From an uncultured Gammaproteobacteria bacterium (GTDB lineage: Bacteria; Pseudomonadota; Gammaproteobacteria; Steroidobacterales; Woeseiaceae): a stretch of DNA of 59,639 nt. Made by a program: the position numbers and the translations under genes. Below the pieces are notes generated by a model, which saw only the letters and a program-made list of their open reading frames with translations, was not told the DNA's origin and did not search any database. Each line of letters starts with the position of its first letter. The first letter of the stretch is position 1. The stretch is from positions 1 to 59,639 of the forward strand of contig CAJXYT010000005.1 of assembly GCA_913063505.1 (NCBI GenBank). The letters are read 5' to 3'. Shown piece by piece: positions 16,602-25,429 of this stretch.

Positions 16602-17981
16602 TCATTCCTGCTCCTCTCGGTCAACCACTTTGCCTGGATTCAACAGGTTCGCTGGATCCAACAATCCCTTCAATGATTTCATTAGTCTGGTCTCGCTTTC
16701 ACTTCGCGTGCTGCCGAGCCAAGCCTTCTTGTCTACGCCGATCCCATGCTCAGCGGAAATCGAGCCTTTAAGGCCCTCAAGACAGCCGTAAACAATGCCA
16801 TCGCATCGCTCACGATGCGCGTCATCATCAAAAGGCCCAATGAAAATATGCAAGTTCCCATCGGCGATATGTCCGAATATCAAAAGTAGCGCATCTTCAC
16901 GCCACTCTAACAGCGCGATCTTTACTCGATCCACATAGAGACTCATCGAGCGTATCGGCAGACTGACGTCGTAGAGATACGCTGGCAAAACCACGTCAAA
17001 GTCTTCCCGAATCGCCCATAAGGCATCACGCTCCACTTCTGATTTCGGCAAGACTGCGTCAACGACGCCACCGCCTTCAAGTGCTTGCTCCAGAACTCGC
17101 TGGAAGCGCTCCTCATCGGCGGTCGGATTCGCGCCTTCCGCCTCGGTTAGAACATAGTAGGGATAGTCACGTGACAACGGCGAGACATGTGCTCCGTCGA
17201 CCGTGACGGAACTGAAATAGTTGTTCCACATGACTTCATAAGCACTCAAAGTTCCAGCAAGGTCCGATTTCAGCGTTTTAAGAAGATCAACTACCGCATC
17301 AAAAGACTCCATCGCGAGCAAAGCCGTCTGGCGGCTCTTCGGCAGCGGATACAGTTTGACGACGACCCGGGTAACGACGCCGAGGGTCCCTTCACTGCCG
17401 ATGAACAACTGTTTGAGATCATAACCAGTGTTGTTCTTCAGCATCTCACTCATCGACGAAATGATGGTGCCATCGGCGAGCACGGCTTCCAGACCCAGCA
17501 CCGAATTTCGGATCATCCCGTATCGCAAAACATTTATGCCACCGGCATTTGTCGCTACATTGCCTCCAATAGTGCAGCTACCACGTGCGCCAAGGTCAAG
17601 CGGAAATAAGAATCCCTGTTCGGCTAATTGCTCTTGTACCGTTTGCAGAATCGCACCGGCCTGAATAACGGCAACGCCATCTAGCTGATCCACCGACTCG
17701 ATATCGGTCATCTTTTCAAGAGAGATAATAAGGTCTTCGGGCTGAGTTGAGGCGCCTTTAACAACGCCAGTCAGCCCACCCTGAACAACTACGGTTTGAT
17801 GCAACTCGTTGCAGATGCGAAGAATATCGCTGACCTGCTCTGTGGATCGCGGCCTAACCATGGCCTTAGCCAGCGTTGGCGACGAATCCCAATAAGAAGT
17901 CGCTCGCTCCAGAAGATCTGGGCCACTGATTACGTCTTTCTCACCAACAATCTGGCGAAGTCGGTCTTCTAGATTGATCAT
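16602..17981 (-). CDS. FAD-linked D-lactate/D-2-hydroxyglutarate dehydrogenase family protein
   Basis: About 459 residues, GlcD/VAO-type flavoprotein oxidising a D-2-hydroxy acid. The PCMH-type FAD domain shows VVQGGLTGVVKGA and GARGSCTIGGNVATNAGG; the C-terminal cap ends with the conserved SAEHGIGVDKKAWL. FGHIADGNLHIF supplies the metal/substrate His cluster seen in D-2-hydroxyglutarate and D-lactate dehydrogenases. No Fe-S domain is attached. The second codon ATG (17981) is preferred to the GTG at 17984. Exact substrate cannot be told from sequence alone. Confidence 0.85.
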   Translation of the reverse strand: MINLEDRLRQIVGEKDVISGPDLLERATSYWDSSPTLAKAMVRPRSTEQVSDILRICNELHQTVVVQGGLTGVVKGASTQPEDLIISLEKMTDIESVDQLDGVAVIQAGAILQTVQEQLAEQGFLFPLDLGARGSCTIGGNVATNAGGINVLRYGMIRNSVLGLEAVLADGTIISSMSEMLKNNTGYDLKQLFIGSEGTLGVVTRVVVKLYPLPKSRQTALLAMESFDAVVDLLKTLKSDLAGTLSAYEVMWNNYFSSVTVDGAHVSPLSRDYPYYVLTEAEGANPTADEERFQRVLEQALEGGGVVDAVLPKSEVERDALWAIREDFDVVLPAYLYDVSLPIRSMSLYVDRVKIALLEWREDALLLIFGHIADGNLHIFIGPFDDDAHRERCDGIVYGCLEGLKGSISAEHGIGVDKKAWLGSTRSESETRLMKSLKGLLDPANLLNPGKVVDREEQE

Positions 17982-18219
17982 CACTACCCGGCCTTGCGTT
18001 TACTTCAGCCGAGTATACGAGAAAGTCTTCGTCCATTTAGTAACCTCGACAACTTTCTTGATAACGTGAATCCCGTGTGGCCCACCGCCTTTGTCATCAA
18101 AAAATCTGACGCTTTCATGGCCGGGCAATTCAAGGACCTTTCATCGACGTCAATCGAATCGCGCCAAAACCTGGAGATATCGCGAAGCCGGTGGCAGCGT
18201 AGTAGACTCCAATACGACT

Positions 18220-18483
18220 ATGGCGAAGAAACTAAAAAACGAGAAGAGGCTGTTAAAGCTTGCGCTTGAGATGGTGCTGGATGATGCGGTAGAGCGGGGC
18301 GTTGTTGAATTCAATACGACTGATTCCCACGACCTAAAAATTCAGTATGCGTATCGATTACTTGTACACGACAAGGCCATCAGCCCAATTCCCAACGAGC
18401 AAATTTCAATGCCGAGCATCAAACATCGCCTTGCGATGTGGGTGACTCGCAAGTTGCCGCCGGGTCACGAACTACTAATGTAA
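18220..18483 (+). CDS. small conserved protein, DUF5062-like
   Basis: About 87 residues beginning MAKKLKNEKRLLKLALEM at an ATG inside the longer ORF listed from 18091; the upstream extension is not protein-like. It is helical and basic, with DSHDLKIQYAYRLLVHDK and PSIKHRLAMWVTRKLPPGH, a pattern I associate with DUF5062 proteins of Vibrio and relatives. No function is known. It is monocistronic between two minus-strand genes. Confidence 0.65.
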   Translation: MAKKLKNEKRLLKLALEMVLDDAVERGVVEFNTTDSHDLKIQYAYRLLVHDKAISPIPNEQISMPSIKHRLAMWVTRKLPPGHELLM

Positions 18484-18525
18484 GACCCGTCCGGAATAGA
18501 TGCGGGTGACGACCGTAATCGAAGA

Positions 18526-18792
18526 TTAAGCCAGATGTCTATCCATCGCATCCTCGATCGAGGTGCGAACGGTGTTCTCCAGCATCTTCAAAGCGAATCC
18601 CAGTTTAAGTTCCACGTCGATGGACGAAGCGGCGACCACGATCTTGCCGTCAACACCGCTGCCAGTGATTCTTAGACTATCGCCGTCCCACGACGAATTA
18701 AGTCCGTACTTACTGGCAAGAGAATCGGCCATACCACCTACCCGTTTTCGAGCCTCTTCTAGGCCCAACATATGGTTTCTTTTTATATTCAT
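18526..18792 (-). CDS. polyhydroxyalkanoic acid system family protein
   Basis: About 88 residues starting MNIKRNHMLGLEEARKRV, matching the PHA-granule-region small-protein family (I/V-x-R-x-H-x-LG-x-EEA at the start, then a WDGDSL..TGSGV core and a C-terminal helix). The function is unclear although the family was first noticed near PHA genes; no PHA genes are present here. The track start at 18858 adds a non-conserved stretch; ATG 18792 has a GGA-type site about ten bases upstream. Confidence 0.72.
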   Translation of the reverse strand: MNIKRNHMLGLEEARKRVGGMADSLASKYGLNSSWDGDSLRITGSGVDGKIVVAASSIDVELKLGFALKMLENTVRTSIEDAMDRHLA

Positions 18793-18935
18793 GCTATGCA
18801 TTCCAGAAAGTTCTGACTGAGTTGCGGCTAGGCTCATCCAAAGACCGCTTCTCCTCATCGGCTGATGCTATATAATCGACGCTTACCGTCAGGCTCTCGG
18901 CCCGGCGTATCCCTTTACAACCTCCGGAGCTTACC

Positions 18936-19427
18936 TTGAGTCGGGACCAGAAGTTTTTTAATATGCATCCCAGCGTTATCGTCGCTATTGTGCTGATAGC
19001 GCTCGTAATTCTCGCTTTTTCGATGAAAATGCCCGGCCTCACACAAGGCGCTTACACCAGTGATGCGACCGAGCGTATCCGCCCGGTCGGACAAGTCTAC
19101 CGATCCGGCGAGGAACAAGAAGCCGCAGCACCAACCGTTGAAACAGTACCGGAGCCGGAGCCTGTCGCCACAGTAATGTCAGGAACGCAGGTCTACAACA
19201 CAGCCTGTATCGCCTGTCACGGCGCGGGTGTTGGCGGCGCGCCCATAACTGGCGACACTGCAGTATGGTCTGAACGCATTACTCAGGGTGCAGCTACGCT
19301 TAAAGAGCATGCTGTGCAAGGCTATATCGGGTCGGTCGGCTATATGCCGCCAAAAGGTGGTCGTCTCGACATATCAGATGCTGAAATCGAAGCGGCTGTC
19401 GATTATATGATTAGCGAATCCGAGTAA
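18936..19427 (+). CDS. membrane-anchored cytochrome c5-type protein
   Basis: 163 residues: an N-terminal transmembrane anchor (VIVAIVLIALVILAFSM), a Glu/Pro/Val-rich linker, then a single class I cytochrome domain with haem site CIACH and axial Met in YMPPKGG. The TTG start is supported by GGAG seven bases upstream. Likely an electron carrier to an oxidase. A 22-base piece of this coding sequence recurs downstream of the next ORF (see repeats). Confidence 0.87.
   Translation: MSRDQKFFNMHPSVIVAIVLIALVILAFSMKMPGLTQGAYTSDATERIRPVGQVYRSGEEQEAAAPTVETVPEPEPVATVMSGTQVYNTACIACHGAGVGGAPITGDTAVWSERITQGAATLKEHAVQGYIGSVGYMPPKGGRLDISDAEIEAAVDYMISESE
19287..19308 (+). repeat. direct repeat copy 1 (inside cytochrome c5 gene)
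   Basis: GGTGCAGCTACGCTTAAA followed by GAGC, within the cytochrome coding sequence. A copy with one mismatch occurs 452 bases further on, after the AT-rich ORF. Confidence 0.75.
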
Positions 19428-19464
19428 CACGTTGTAAAGGTTGCATTCTAATCAGGATCAGGTA

Positions 19465-19737
19465 ATGGAAATTCTTAAAAGAATTGCTTTAATTGCACAT
19501 TGGGTTGGCTTTATTAGTGCAATCCTTTTCGGATTATTATTCATTGGTTTTGCATTGTGGCCAAGTCCGAGTAACACGTTTTCTATTGCTGATGGTGGAA
19601 TAGAGACCCATCAAAGAGTACTAGGTCTTTTATTAAGCATGCTTGCTTTCTTTTCATGCTCAGGGCTTGGTTGGATGGTAAGGTTTATTTTAATGGGTAA
19701 GGTGCATTTTCTACCCTGGAGGACGCTGAACCATTAA
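19465..19737 (+). CDS. hypothetical two-helix membrane protein
   Basis: 90 residues from ATG 19465 (AGGA eight bases upstream; the track starts at TTG 19441). Two clear transmembrane stretches, LIAHWVGFISAILFGLLFIGFALW and LGLLLSMLAFFSCSGLGWMV. I do not recognise a family. It is visibly more A+T-rich than its neighbours and is enclosed by a near-perfect 22-bp direct repeat, one copy inside the upstream cytochrome gene and one just after its stop. That suggests insertion or a duplication event. No transposase or attC-like sequence was recognised. Confidence 0.6.
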   Translation: MEILKRIALIAHWVGFISAILFGLLFIGFALWPSPSNTFSIADGGIETHQRVLGLLLSMLAFFSCSGLGWMVRFILMGKVHFLPWRTLNH

Positions 19738-19738
19738 A

Positions 19739-19760
19739 GGTGCAGCTACGCTTAAAAAGC
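19739..19760 (+). repeat. direct repeat copy 2 (between hypothetical ORF and hemC)
   Basis: GGTGCAGCTACGCTTAAA followed by AAGC, 21 of 22 bases identical to copy 1. It is non-coding here. Confidence 0.75.
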
Positions 19761-19821
19761 TGATAATCAGCCGCGGGCATCTGGCTGAAGTACGCCGGCG
19801 TCTGAAAGGAGTCTGGCTCAC

Positions 19822-20748
19822 TTGAAAATTCGTATCGCAACCCGCAAGAGCGCTCTCGCGCTTTGGCAGGCTGAGCATGTTGCCGCTGAGCTCATCAAAC
19901 TCCCGGGCATTTCGCAAACCGAACTTCTCCCGATGTCGACTAAGGGCGATGAGATTCTCGACCGTAGTTTGCAGAAGATCGGTGGTAAAGGGCTATTCAT
20001 TAAAGAGCTAGAGATCGCCATGCAAAACGGCGTGGCAGACCTTGCAGTACATTCGATGAAAGACGTTCCGGCTGAAATGCCAGCAGGATTTTGCATCGCC
20101 GCGACTATGACTCGAGCGAATCACAGGGACGCACTGATCACGAACGGTGGCGTGCAGCTCGACGAGCTGGCAGAGAACGCATTAATTGGAAGTTCGAGTT
20201 TACGGCGCCAGGCACAGCTCAAGATGCTCCGCCCTGACCTTCGCGTTGAACCACTCAGAGGCAATGTGAATACACGGCTCGCGAAGCTCGAGAATGGCGA
20301 TTATGACGCGATCATTCTCGCGGCGGCCGGCTTGGAGCGACTGCGCCTCGATGGCCACATAAGTCATCAGTTTTCGCCCGCTGAAATGTTGCCAGCTGCA
20401 GCGCAAGGTGTGTTGGGAGTTGAATGCCTTGAAAGCAATACTGAACTTCGCAAAATACTCAAATTACTCAACAACCCGACAACACTACAGACCACCAGCG
20501 CGGAGCGTGCGATTGCACGCGTTCTCAACGCCAGCTGCCAGTCTCCGGTCGCGGCATTCGCCACTGTTGAAGGTGGCTCGCTGGAACTGACTGCATTGGT
20601 TGCCCATCCGGATGGCGGAGAAACAATCAAAGACTCGATCACCGGTGATGCGAGTGAGGCAGAACAACTTGGCGAGACTCTCGCTGCTCGCTTAATCAAC
20701 AGTGGTGCTAGAGAACTTCTGGATTCTATTGAGGCCATGAATGACTGA
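19822..20748 (+). CDS. hemC: porphobilinogen deaminase
   Basis: Polymerises four porphobilinogens into hydroxymethylbilane. It shows IRIATRKSALALWQA, GKGLFIKELE, HSMKDVPAEMP, GSSSLRRQAQL and RGNVNTRLAKL. The dipyrromethane cofactor Cys is in LNASCQSPVA. 308 residues, normal. TTG start with AAAGGAG ten bases upstream. First gene of the haem operon; overlaps hemD by eight bases. Confidence 0.96.
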   Translation: MKIRIATRKSALALWQAEHVAAELIKLPGISQTELLPMSTKGDEILDRSLQKIGGKGLFIKELEIAMQNGVADLAVHSMKDVPAEMPAGFCIAATMTRANHRDALITNGGVQLDELAENALIGSSSLRRQAQLKMLRPDLRVEPLRGNVNTRLAKLENGDYDAIILAAAGLERLRLDGHISHQFSPAEMLPAAAQGVLGVECLESNTELRKILKLLNNPTTLQTTSAERAIARVLNASCQSPVAAFATVEGGSLELTALVAHPDGGETIKDSITGDASEAEQLGETLAARLINSGARELLDSIEAMND

Positions 20749-21514
20749 CACCTCACTACAGGGGGTCGGCGTTCTCGTCACTCGGCCAGAGGCTTTGGCT
20801 GCCGAACTCATTGGGGCAATCGAGGAAAAGGGCGGAATCGCGTATCACTTTCCCGCCATAGAAATTCTGCCCCGGCAAGGCGCCGCGGTCGACGCGGAAG
20901 CAGCCAATCTGCCAATTCCAGATATCGCTATCTTTGTTAGTCGTAACGCCGTTGCAGAGGGGCTGACCCATGCGCAAAATGCCCTGGTGGGTGCAATTGG
21001 ACCAACAACCGCAGCCGCTATTCGAAGCGCTGGGCGAAGCGTTGACATAGAATCTGCTGAGGGCTTTGACAGCGAAAGCTTACTTAAGGAGACGGCTCTT
21101 CAGCATGTCGCTGGCAAGCAAGTGCGCATCATCCGAGGTAGTGAAGGCCGGGAAATGTTGGCGGATACTCTGCGAGAGCGAGGCGCCATCGTTAATTACC
21201 TTTCTGTCTATGAGCGAACATTACCGGACACTGATCAGACAACGTTGGCCGAAGTTGAAACGGCGTGGCGCGATGGCCGAATTCATGTTGTCACGGCCAT
21301 GAGCGTACAGACGCTCAAGAATCTATCTTTATTGCTACCGACATGGTGTCGAGAGCAACTGGGATCCGTACCACTGGTTACGCCGGCAGCACGTGTGATA
21401 AAAGAGGCGCAAGATCGCTACCCTTTGTCCCGATCTGTCTTGGCAACTGGAACTGAGGCTGCCAACATAGTTGACGCGATCGTTACTGCATGCGAATCCG
21501 ATTCCGAATCATGA
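20741..21514 (+). CDS. hemD: uroporphyrinogen-III synthase
   Basis: Closes and inverts ring D of hydroxymethylbilane. 257 residues with the weakly conserved two-domain HemD layout: VLVTRPEALAAELIGAIE at the start, FVSRNAVAEGL, IIRGSEGREMLADTLRERGA near the hinge, and ATGTEAANIVDAI near the end. Poor conservation is normal; the place between hemC and hemX makes the call firm. Confidence 0.92.
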   Translation: MTDTSLQGVGVLVTRPEALAAELIGAIEEKGGIAYHFPAIEILPRQGAAVDAEAANLPIPDIAIFVSRNAVAEGLTHAQNALVGAIGPTTAAAIRSAGRSVDIESAEGFDSESLLKETALQHVAGKQVRIIRGSEGREMLADTLRERGAIVNYLSVYERTLPDTDQTTLAEVETAWRDGRIHVVTAMSVQTLKNLSLLLPTWCREQLGSVPLVTPAARVIKEAQDRYPLSRSVLATGTEAANIVDAIVTACESDSES

Positions 21515-21530
21515 CTACGACCTACACACC

Positions 21531-22640
21531 ATGAGCGACAAACAAAACGATATTAAAACAAGCGCCGACGCAGAATTCGCCATAGAAGATTCCACGCCTG
21601 AAAAACAGGCGTCATCGGGCAAGGGCGTCAGGTGGTTAGCACTTCTGGCCGCAATTATTGCGTTGGTCGTTGTTGCTTATGTAATTTTTGGTGACTGGAA
21701 GACAGTCGACAACTCGAACGATCTGGATAATCTCGCGAGCGTCGAGAACCTCAATCGCCGAGTGGACCAGTCCGGCAGCGCACCCGAGTCGCGGGTCAGC
21801 CAGATCACTCACCCTGACTACAGCGCAGAAATTGATGCTGTACAAAAAAACGTCGAGGACCAGCTGCGTCTGTTGAATACACTGCCGTCGCGAATGTCGA
21901 CGATCGAAGGCAGAGTGGCGTCGCTAGTCGGGATTTCGGCGGGTGCGAGGGAAACCTTCCTTCTTTCTGAGGCGGAATACTATTTACAGATAGCGAACGC
22001 CCAATTACAACTGGCGAACAATCCACGGCTGGCATCACTTGCGCTCCGCATGGCAGACGAACGGGTTACGCAGATTTCAGATCCAGGTTTGGCCGCTGTA
22101 CGAGGAGCTATTTCCGACGAACTCACCGCACTCGACGTCATGGAAAAACCAGACCTAGAGGGCGCAACGCTGACGCTGGCCAGCCTCGCCGAGGTGGTTG
22201 AATCCTTGCCGCTGGCCAGTGCAAACCGAGCGGACGAAGCTGGCGAGGAAGTCGATCCGGAACAAGGCAACATTGACCGTGCCTGGGGCTCGGTGAAAAG
22301 CGCGATGTCGGGCTTGGTCAAAGTCACGCCTCCTGATGTGGCGAAACTCGTGCTCATCTCTCCGGATGCAGAGTATTTCCTGCGCAACAATATCGCATTG
22401 CAACTGCAATCAGCACGACTCGCACTCTTGCGGGGAGAGCAGGCGATCTTCGAGCAAACTCTCAACGATACCAGTGCGCTGCTCGATGCCTTTTTCGACA
22501 CTGACAGTGAGCAGGTGAGCAGTGCCAAAATGACTATTTCGGAAGTCAGGGCCACTGTCTTTACAGCATCAGTCCCGGACATTTCAGGATCGCTGCGGCT
22601 GTTGCGCCAATTTCCACCCCTGCGTGAGACGACCGAGTGA
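21531..22640 (+). CDS. hemX: HemX-like membrane protein
   Basis: Inner-membrane protein with one N-terminal transmembrane segment (WLALLAAIIALVVVAYVIF) and a long periplasmic alpha-helical part, including FLLSEAEYYLQIANAQLQLANNP, typical of HemX. It was once called a uroporphyrinogen methyltransferase, but it has no SAM motif. Its role in haem synthesis is unproven. ATG 21531 (MSDKQND) is used; the track start at 21471 lies inside hemD. Confidence 0.88.
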   Translation: MSDKQNDIKTSADAEFAIEDSTPEKQASSGKGVRWLALLAAIIALVVVAYVIFGDWKTVDNSNDLDNLASVENLNRRVDQSGSAPESRVSQITHPDYSAEIDAVQKNVEDQLRLLNTLPSRMSTIEGRVASLVGISAGARETFLLSEAEYYLQIANAQLQLANNPRLASLALRMADERVTQISDPGLAAVRGAISDELTALDVMEKPDLEGATLTLASLAEVVESLPLASANRADEAGEEVDPEQGNIDRAWGSVKSAMSGLVKVTPPDVAKLVLISPDAEYFLRNNIALQLQSARLALLRGEQAIFEQTLNDTSALLDAFFDTDSEQVSSAKMTISEVRATVFTASVPDISGSLRLLRQFPPLRETTE

Positions 22641-23833
22641 AAATCGGCCTTATTATAGTACTCGCATTACTTGCAAGCGCATTTGCTGCGCATTTCTTGC
22701 TTGCGGATCCTGGGTATGTCGTTATCAATTTCCGTGGCTATCTCATTGAAATGTCTGTGTATGTCCTGGTTCTCTTGACGGCCGCTCTGTTCGCATCGAT
22801 CTGGCTCATACACAAAATAGTTATCGCACCTCGTCGCATCGGTGAGGCAGCAGGTCGTTATCGATCCATTCGCTCCGGTCAAAAGATGACCCGCGGCATG
22901 ATTGAAGTCGCCGAAGGCAATTTCACGCGCGGTGAACGTATGCTTGCCAGAGCCGCCAGCACCAGTGACTCTCCGCTATTTAACTACTTGCAAGCAGCGC
23001 GTGCCGCACATCTGCAAGGCCGTAACGAACGCCGTGACGACTGGCTCAAACTGGCCTACCAGGAAGTCCCGGAAGCGGCGAACGCAGTACTGCTGACTCA
23101 AGCCGAGTTTCAACTCGACCAGGGCCAACACGAACAGGCGCTAGCCACATTAAGGCGCTTAGACGATAACTCGAAGAACCACGGACACGCGCTGGCTCTT
23201 ATGGGGCGCCTGTATTTTCGTTTGGAAGACTGGGTTTCACTGCAGGAAATACTGCCGCGAGTCACAAAGCACGCGCAGATAAAACCAGAAACACTGGCTA
23301 TCTGGACGTCGCGAATCCATCGCGAACAATTACAGGATGCGATCGATGGAGACGCCACTTTACTCGCATGGAAGAACGTCCCTAAATCTCACAAATCCGA
23401 TATGCCTCTACTCGAGGCCTACTATCAGGGATTGATGCGCGCTGGACTGCATGAAAAGGTAGAAAAAGAACTGGTCGCCGCTTTGAAATCAGACTGGCGC
23501 GGGCCTCTCGTCCAATTATTCGGACAAGTACAGGGCGCCGACGTCAGCAAGCAACTAACGACAGCAGAAGGCTGGCTAACAAGCCGCGCGGAAGACCCAG
23601 ATTTGTTGCTAACAGCCGCGAGGCTTTGCCTCAAGAACGAACTCTGGGGGAAAGCCCGTGGCTACCTAGAGACGTTAATCGGCCTAAAACCCAGCCCAGA
23701 GGCCTATCAAGAATACGGTGCTTTGCTAAACCAAATGGATGAGGCCGATGCGGCAGCAGACGCTTACAGAGATGGCCTCAGAATGATGGCCGGAAATAAC
23801 CTGAAAGCACTCCCACATATCACCGACCAATAG
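22637..23833 (+). CDS. hemY: HemY-like TPR protein
   Basis: 398 residues with two N-terminal transmembrane helices (LIIVLALLASAFAAHFLL and MSVYVLVLLTAALFASIWL), the HemY_N domain containing DPGYVVINFRGYLIEMS, then tetratricopeptide repeats to the C-terminus. It is not the Bacillus HemY oxidase. GTG start overlaps the hemX stop (GTGA). Last gene of the hemCDXY operon. Confidence 0.92.
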   Translation: MKIGLIIVLALLASAFAAHFLLADPGYVVINFRGYLIEMSVYVLVLLTAALFASIWLIHKIVIAPRRIGEAAGRYRSIRSGQKMTRGMIEVAEGNFTRGERMLARAASTSDSPLFNYLQAARAAHLQGRNERRDDWLKLAYQEVPEAANAVLLTQAEFQLDQGQHEQALATLRRLDDNSKNHGHALALMGRLYFRLEDWVSLQEILPRVTKHAQIKPETLAIWTSRIHREQLQDAIDGDATLLAWKNVPKSHKSDMPLLEAYYQGLMRAGLHEKVEKELVAALKSDWRGPLVQLFGQVQGADVSKQLTTAEGWLTSRAEDPDLLLTAARLCLKNELWGKARGYLETLIGLKPSPEAYQEYGALLNQMDEADAAADAYRDGLRMMAGNNLKALPHITDQ

Positions 23834-23842
23834 TCGTGAGGT

Positions 23843-24481
23843 CTAGGGTTGACTGCGTTTACTTCTGAACCAGTCGGTGAGAGGTTCCCACTCATCCCAA
23901 TCTGGCCAGGCAAGATACTCAGGTAGCTCAAATATTCCGATACCGCGAGTGTAAGCGCGCACGTAATTTTGCGCATCTCTCAGTGCTGCGATGTAGGGAA
24001 CTCGTGCTTTGGTTAGGTATTCATCGAGTTCGTCATAGATCAGCGTGTTTTCGCGGACGCGGTTTGCGACAACACCGATTTTCGCCTTTTTCTGGGCGAT
24101 TTTCGGAACTTCCTTTAGTTCTCCGAGGAAAGTCGAAGTTGCCTGCATGTCGATTGTTGATGGCAGTACGGGGACGACGATTGTTTCCGCGTGTTTAATG
24201 AGATCCGACAGTTCCGCGCCGTGTGATCGGGCTGGCGCATCAATAACAAGGATGTCTGCATTACGGGGTGCGTGTCGAAGGCCGTCTTCGAATCCGGCGA
24301 CACCCGCGATCGTTGCACGATCGTCCGGGCGGCGGTCAAGCCAATCGAGGCTCGAACGCTGTGGATCATAGTCGGCAAGCGCAACAGCAGCGCCCTCGGT
24401 CGCAAAGTAAGAGGCTATATTTGTTGCGAGGGTGCTTTTACCACAGCCACCTTTCTCGTTCAGTACCATGATGTGCCGCAT
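23843..24481 (-). CDS. orphan ParA-family ATPase
   Basis: About 212 residues, MinD/ParA superfamily. It has a deviant Walker A LNEKGGCGKSTLATNIA, switch region ADYDPQRSSLDWL and Walker B DILVIDAPARSHG. The signature lysine of the deviant Walker A is present. No parB, partition site or second partner is visible, so it may position another cargo instead of DNA (compare McdA-like proteins). ATG 24481 has GGAGAG just upstream; the track start (TTG, 24493) does not. It converges on hemY and diverges from dapF. Confidence 0.85.
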   Translation of the reverse strand: MRHIMVLNEKGGCGKSTLATNIASYFATEGAAVALADYDPQRSSLDWLDRRPDDRATIAGVAGFEDGLRHAPRNADILVIDAPARSHGAELSDLIKHAETIVVPVLPSTIDMQATSTFLGELKEVPKIAQKKAKIGVVANRVRENTLIYDELDEYLTKARVPYIAALRDAQNYVRAYTRGIGIFELPEYLAWPDWDEWEPLTDWFRSKRSQP

Positions 24482-24515
24482 GTCGCTCTCCAAGGGCCGT
24501 TTTTTAGTTTAGTTG

Positions 24516-24532
24516 GTAGTTATGTAAACTAC
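24516..24532. promoter_or_regulatory. small inverted repeat in parA-dapF divergent region
   Basis: GTAGTT-ATGTA-AACTAC, a 6-bp dyad with a 5-base centre, in the 104-base region between divergent genes. Could be an operator for either gene; purely positional inference. Confidence 0.3.
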
Positions 24533-24585
24533 AGATGCCACATTAAAAAGTCCATTGATGACAATTAAAACGCATAATTGACGAC

Positions 24586-25416
24586 ATGCAGATTCCTTAC
24601 AAAAAAATGCACGGCACCGGAAATTTAATTCTGGTTGTCGACCAGCGTCTCGGAAATTTGCCTCCTCCGGGCAGTGACAAATTGCGAGAACTCGGTGACG
24701 AAGAAACAGGGCCTGGGTTTGATCAGTTAATGTGGCTTAGCCCAGCCATCGGCGACGAGTATGTCGCGAGCTATCGAGTGTTCAATAGCGACGGCTCCGA
24801 AGTGGAACAATGCGGCAATGGCGTTCGCTGCGTTGCGCAGCACTTAGCCGGGATCGAGAAAAACGCAGAGTCATTCACGTTGCTGAGTCCAGTCGGATCA
24901 GTGTCTGCCCGCGTTTATACGGACGGTCTCGTCAAAGTCAGCATGGGAGTGCCGAGCTTCGAGCCATCGGACATCCCCTTTGTGGCCGACAAAAATCAAC
25001 CCTCCTATGAACTCACGGTTGACAATAAAATCATAAAAATCAACGTATTATCAATGGGAAATCCTCATGCTGTCGTACAGGTGGATGACGTTAGCGCCGC
25101 TCCGGTCGGCACAATCGGGCCTTTGGTCGAGAATCATGAGCGGTTTCCAGAACGTACGAATGTCGGTTTTATGCACGTCATAGACAGGGGCAGTATTGAA
25201 CTGCGCGTACACGAACGCGGCGCCGGTGAAACGGCCGCATGTGGCACTGGCGCATGCGCAGCAGTGGTGTCCGGCCAGCGACTGGGATTGCTCGATGACG
25301 AGGTCTCTGTTCAGCTGCCGGGTGGTCAAGTCGTGGTAAGCTGGCGCGGCGGTGACACACCTGTTTGGCTCAAAGGCAATGCCGTTTTGATCAGCGAAGG
25401 AATAATGGATCTATAG
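24586..25416 (+). CDS. dapF: diaminopimelate epimerase
   Basis: Converts LL- to meso-diaminopimelate for lysine and peptidoglycan, using two catalytic cysteines: QCGNGVRC and AACGTGACAAV. Substrate-contact segments SMGNPHAV, ERTNVGFM and HERGAGET are intact. The N-terminal motif normally read GLGNDF is GTGNLI here, keeping the substrate-binding Asn only. 276 residues, normal. It starts the dapF-DUF484-xerC unit, as in many gammaproteobacteria. Confidence 0.94.
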   Translation: MQIPYKKMHGTGNLILVVDQRLGNLPPPGSDKLRELGDEETGPGFDQLMWLSPAIGDEYVASYRVFNSDGSEVEQCGNGVRCVAQHLAGIEKNAESFTLLSPVGSVSARVYTDGLVKVSMGVPSFEPSDIPFVADKNQPSYELTVDNKIIKINVLSMGNPHAVVQVDDVSAAPVGTIGPLVENHERFPERTNVGFMHVIDRGSIELRVHERGAGETAACGTGACAAVVSGQRLGLLDDEVSVQLPGGQVVVSWRGGDTPVWLKGNAVLISEGIMDL

Positions 25417-25429
25417 GAATGGGCGAACT

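Noticed and set aside
19428-19760. Integron cassette (attC) around the small AT-rich ORF
   Set aside because: No GTTRRRY core with a matching inverse core was found; only a direct repeat is present.
21980-22582. 200-codon minus-strand ORF over hemX
   Set aside because: Ser/Ala-rich shadow with no recognisable domain; hemX in the haem operon explains the region.
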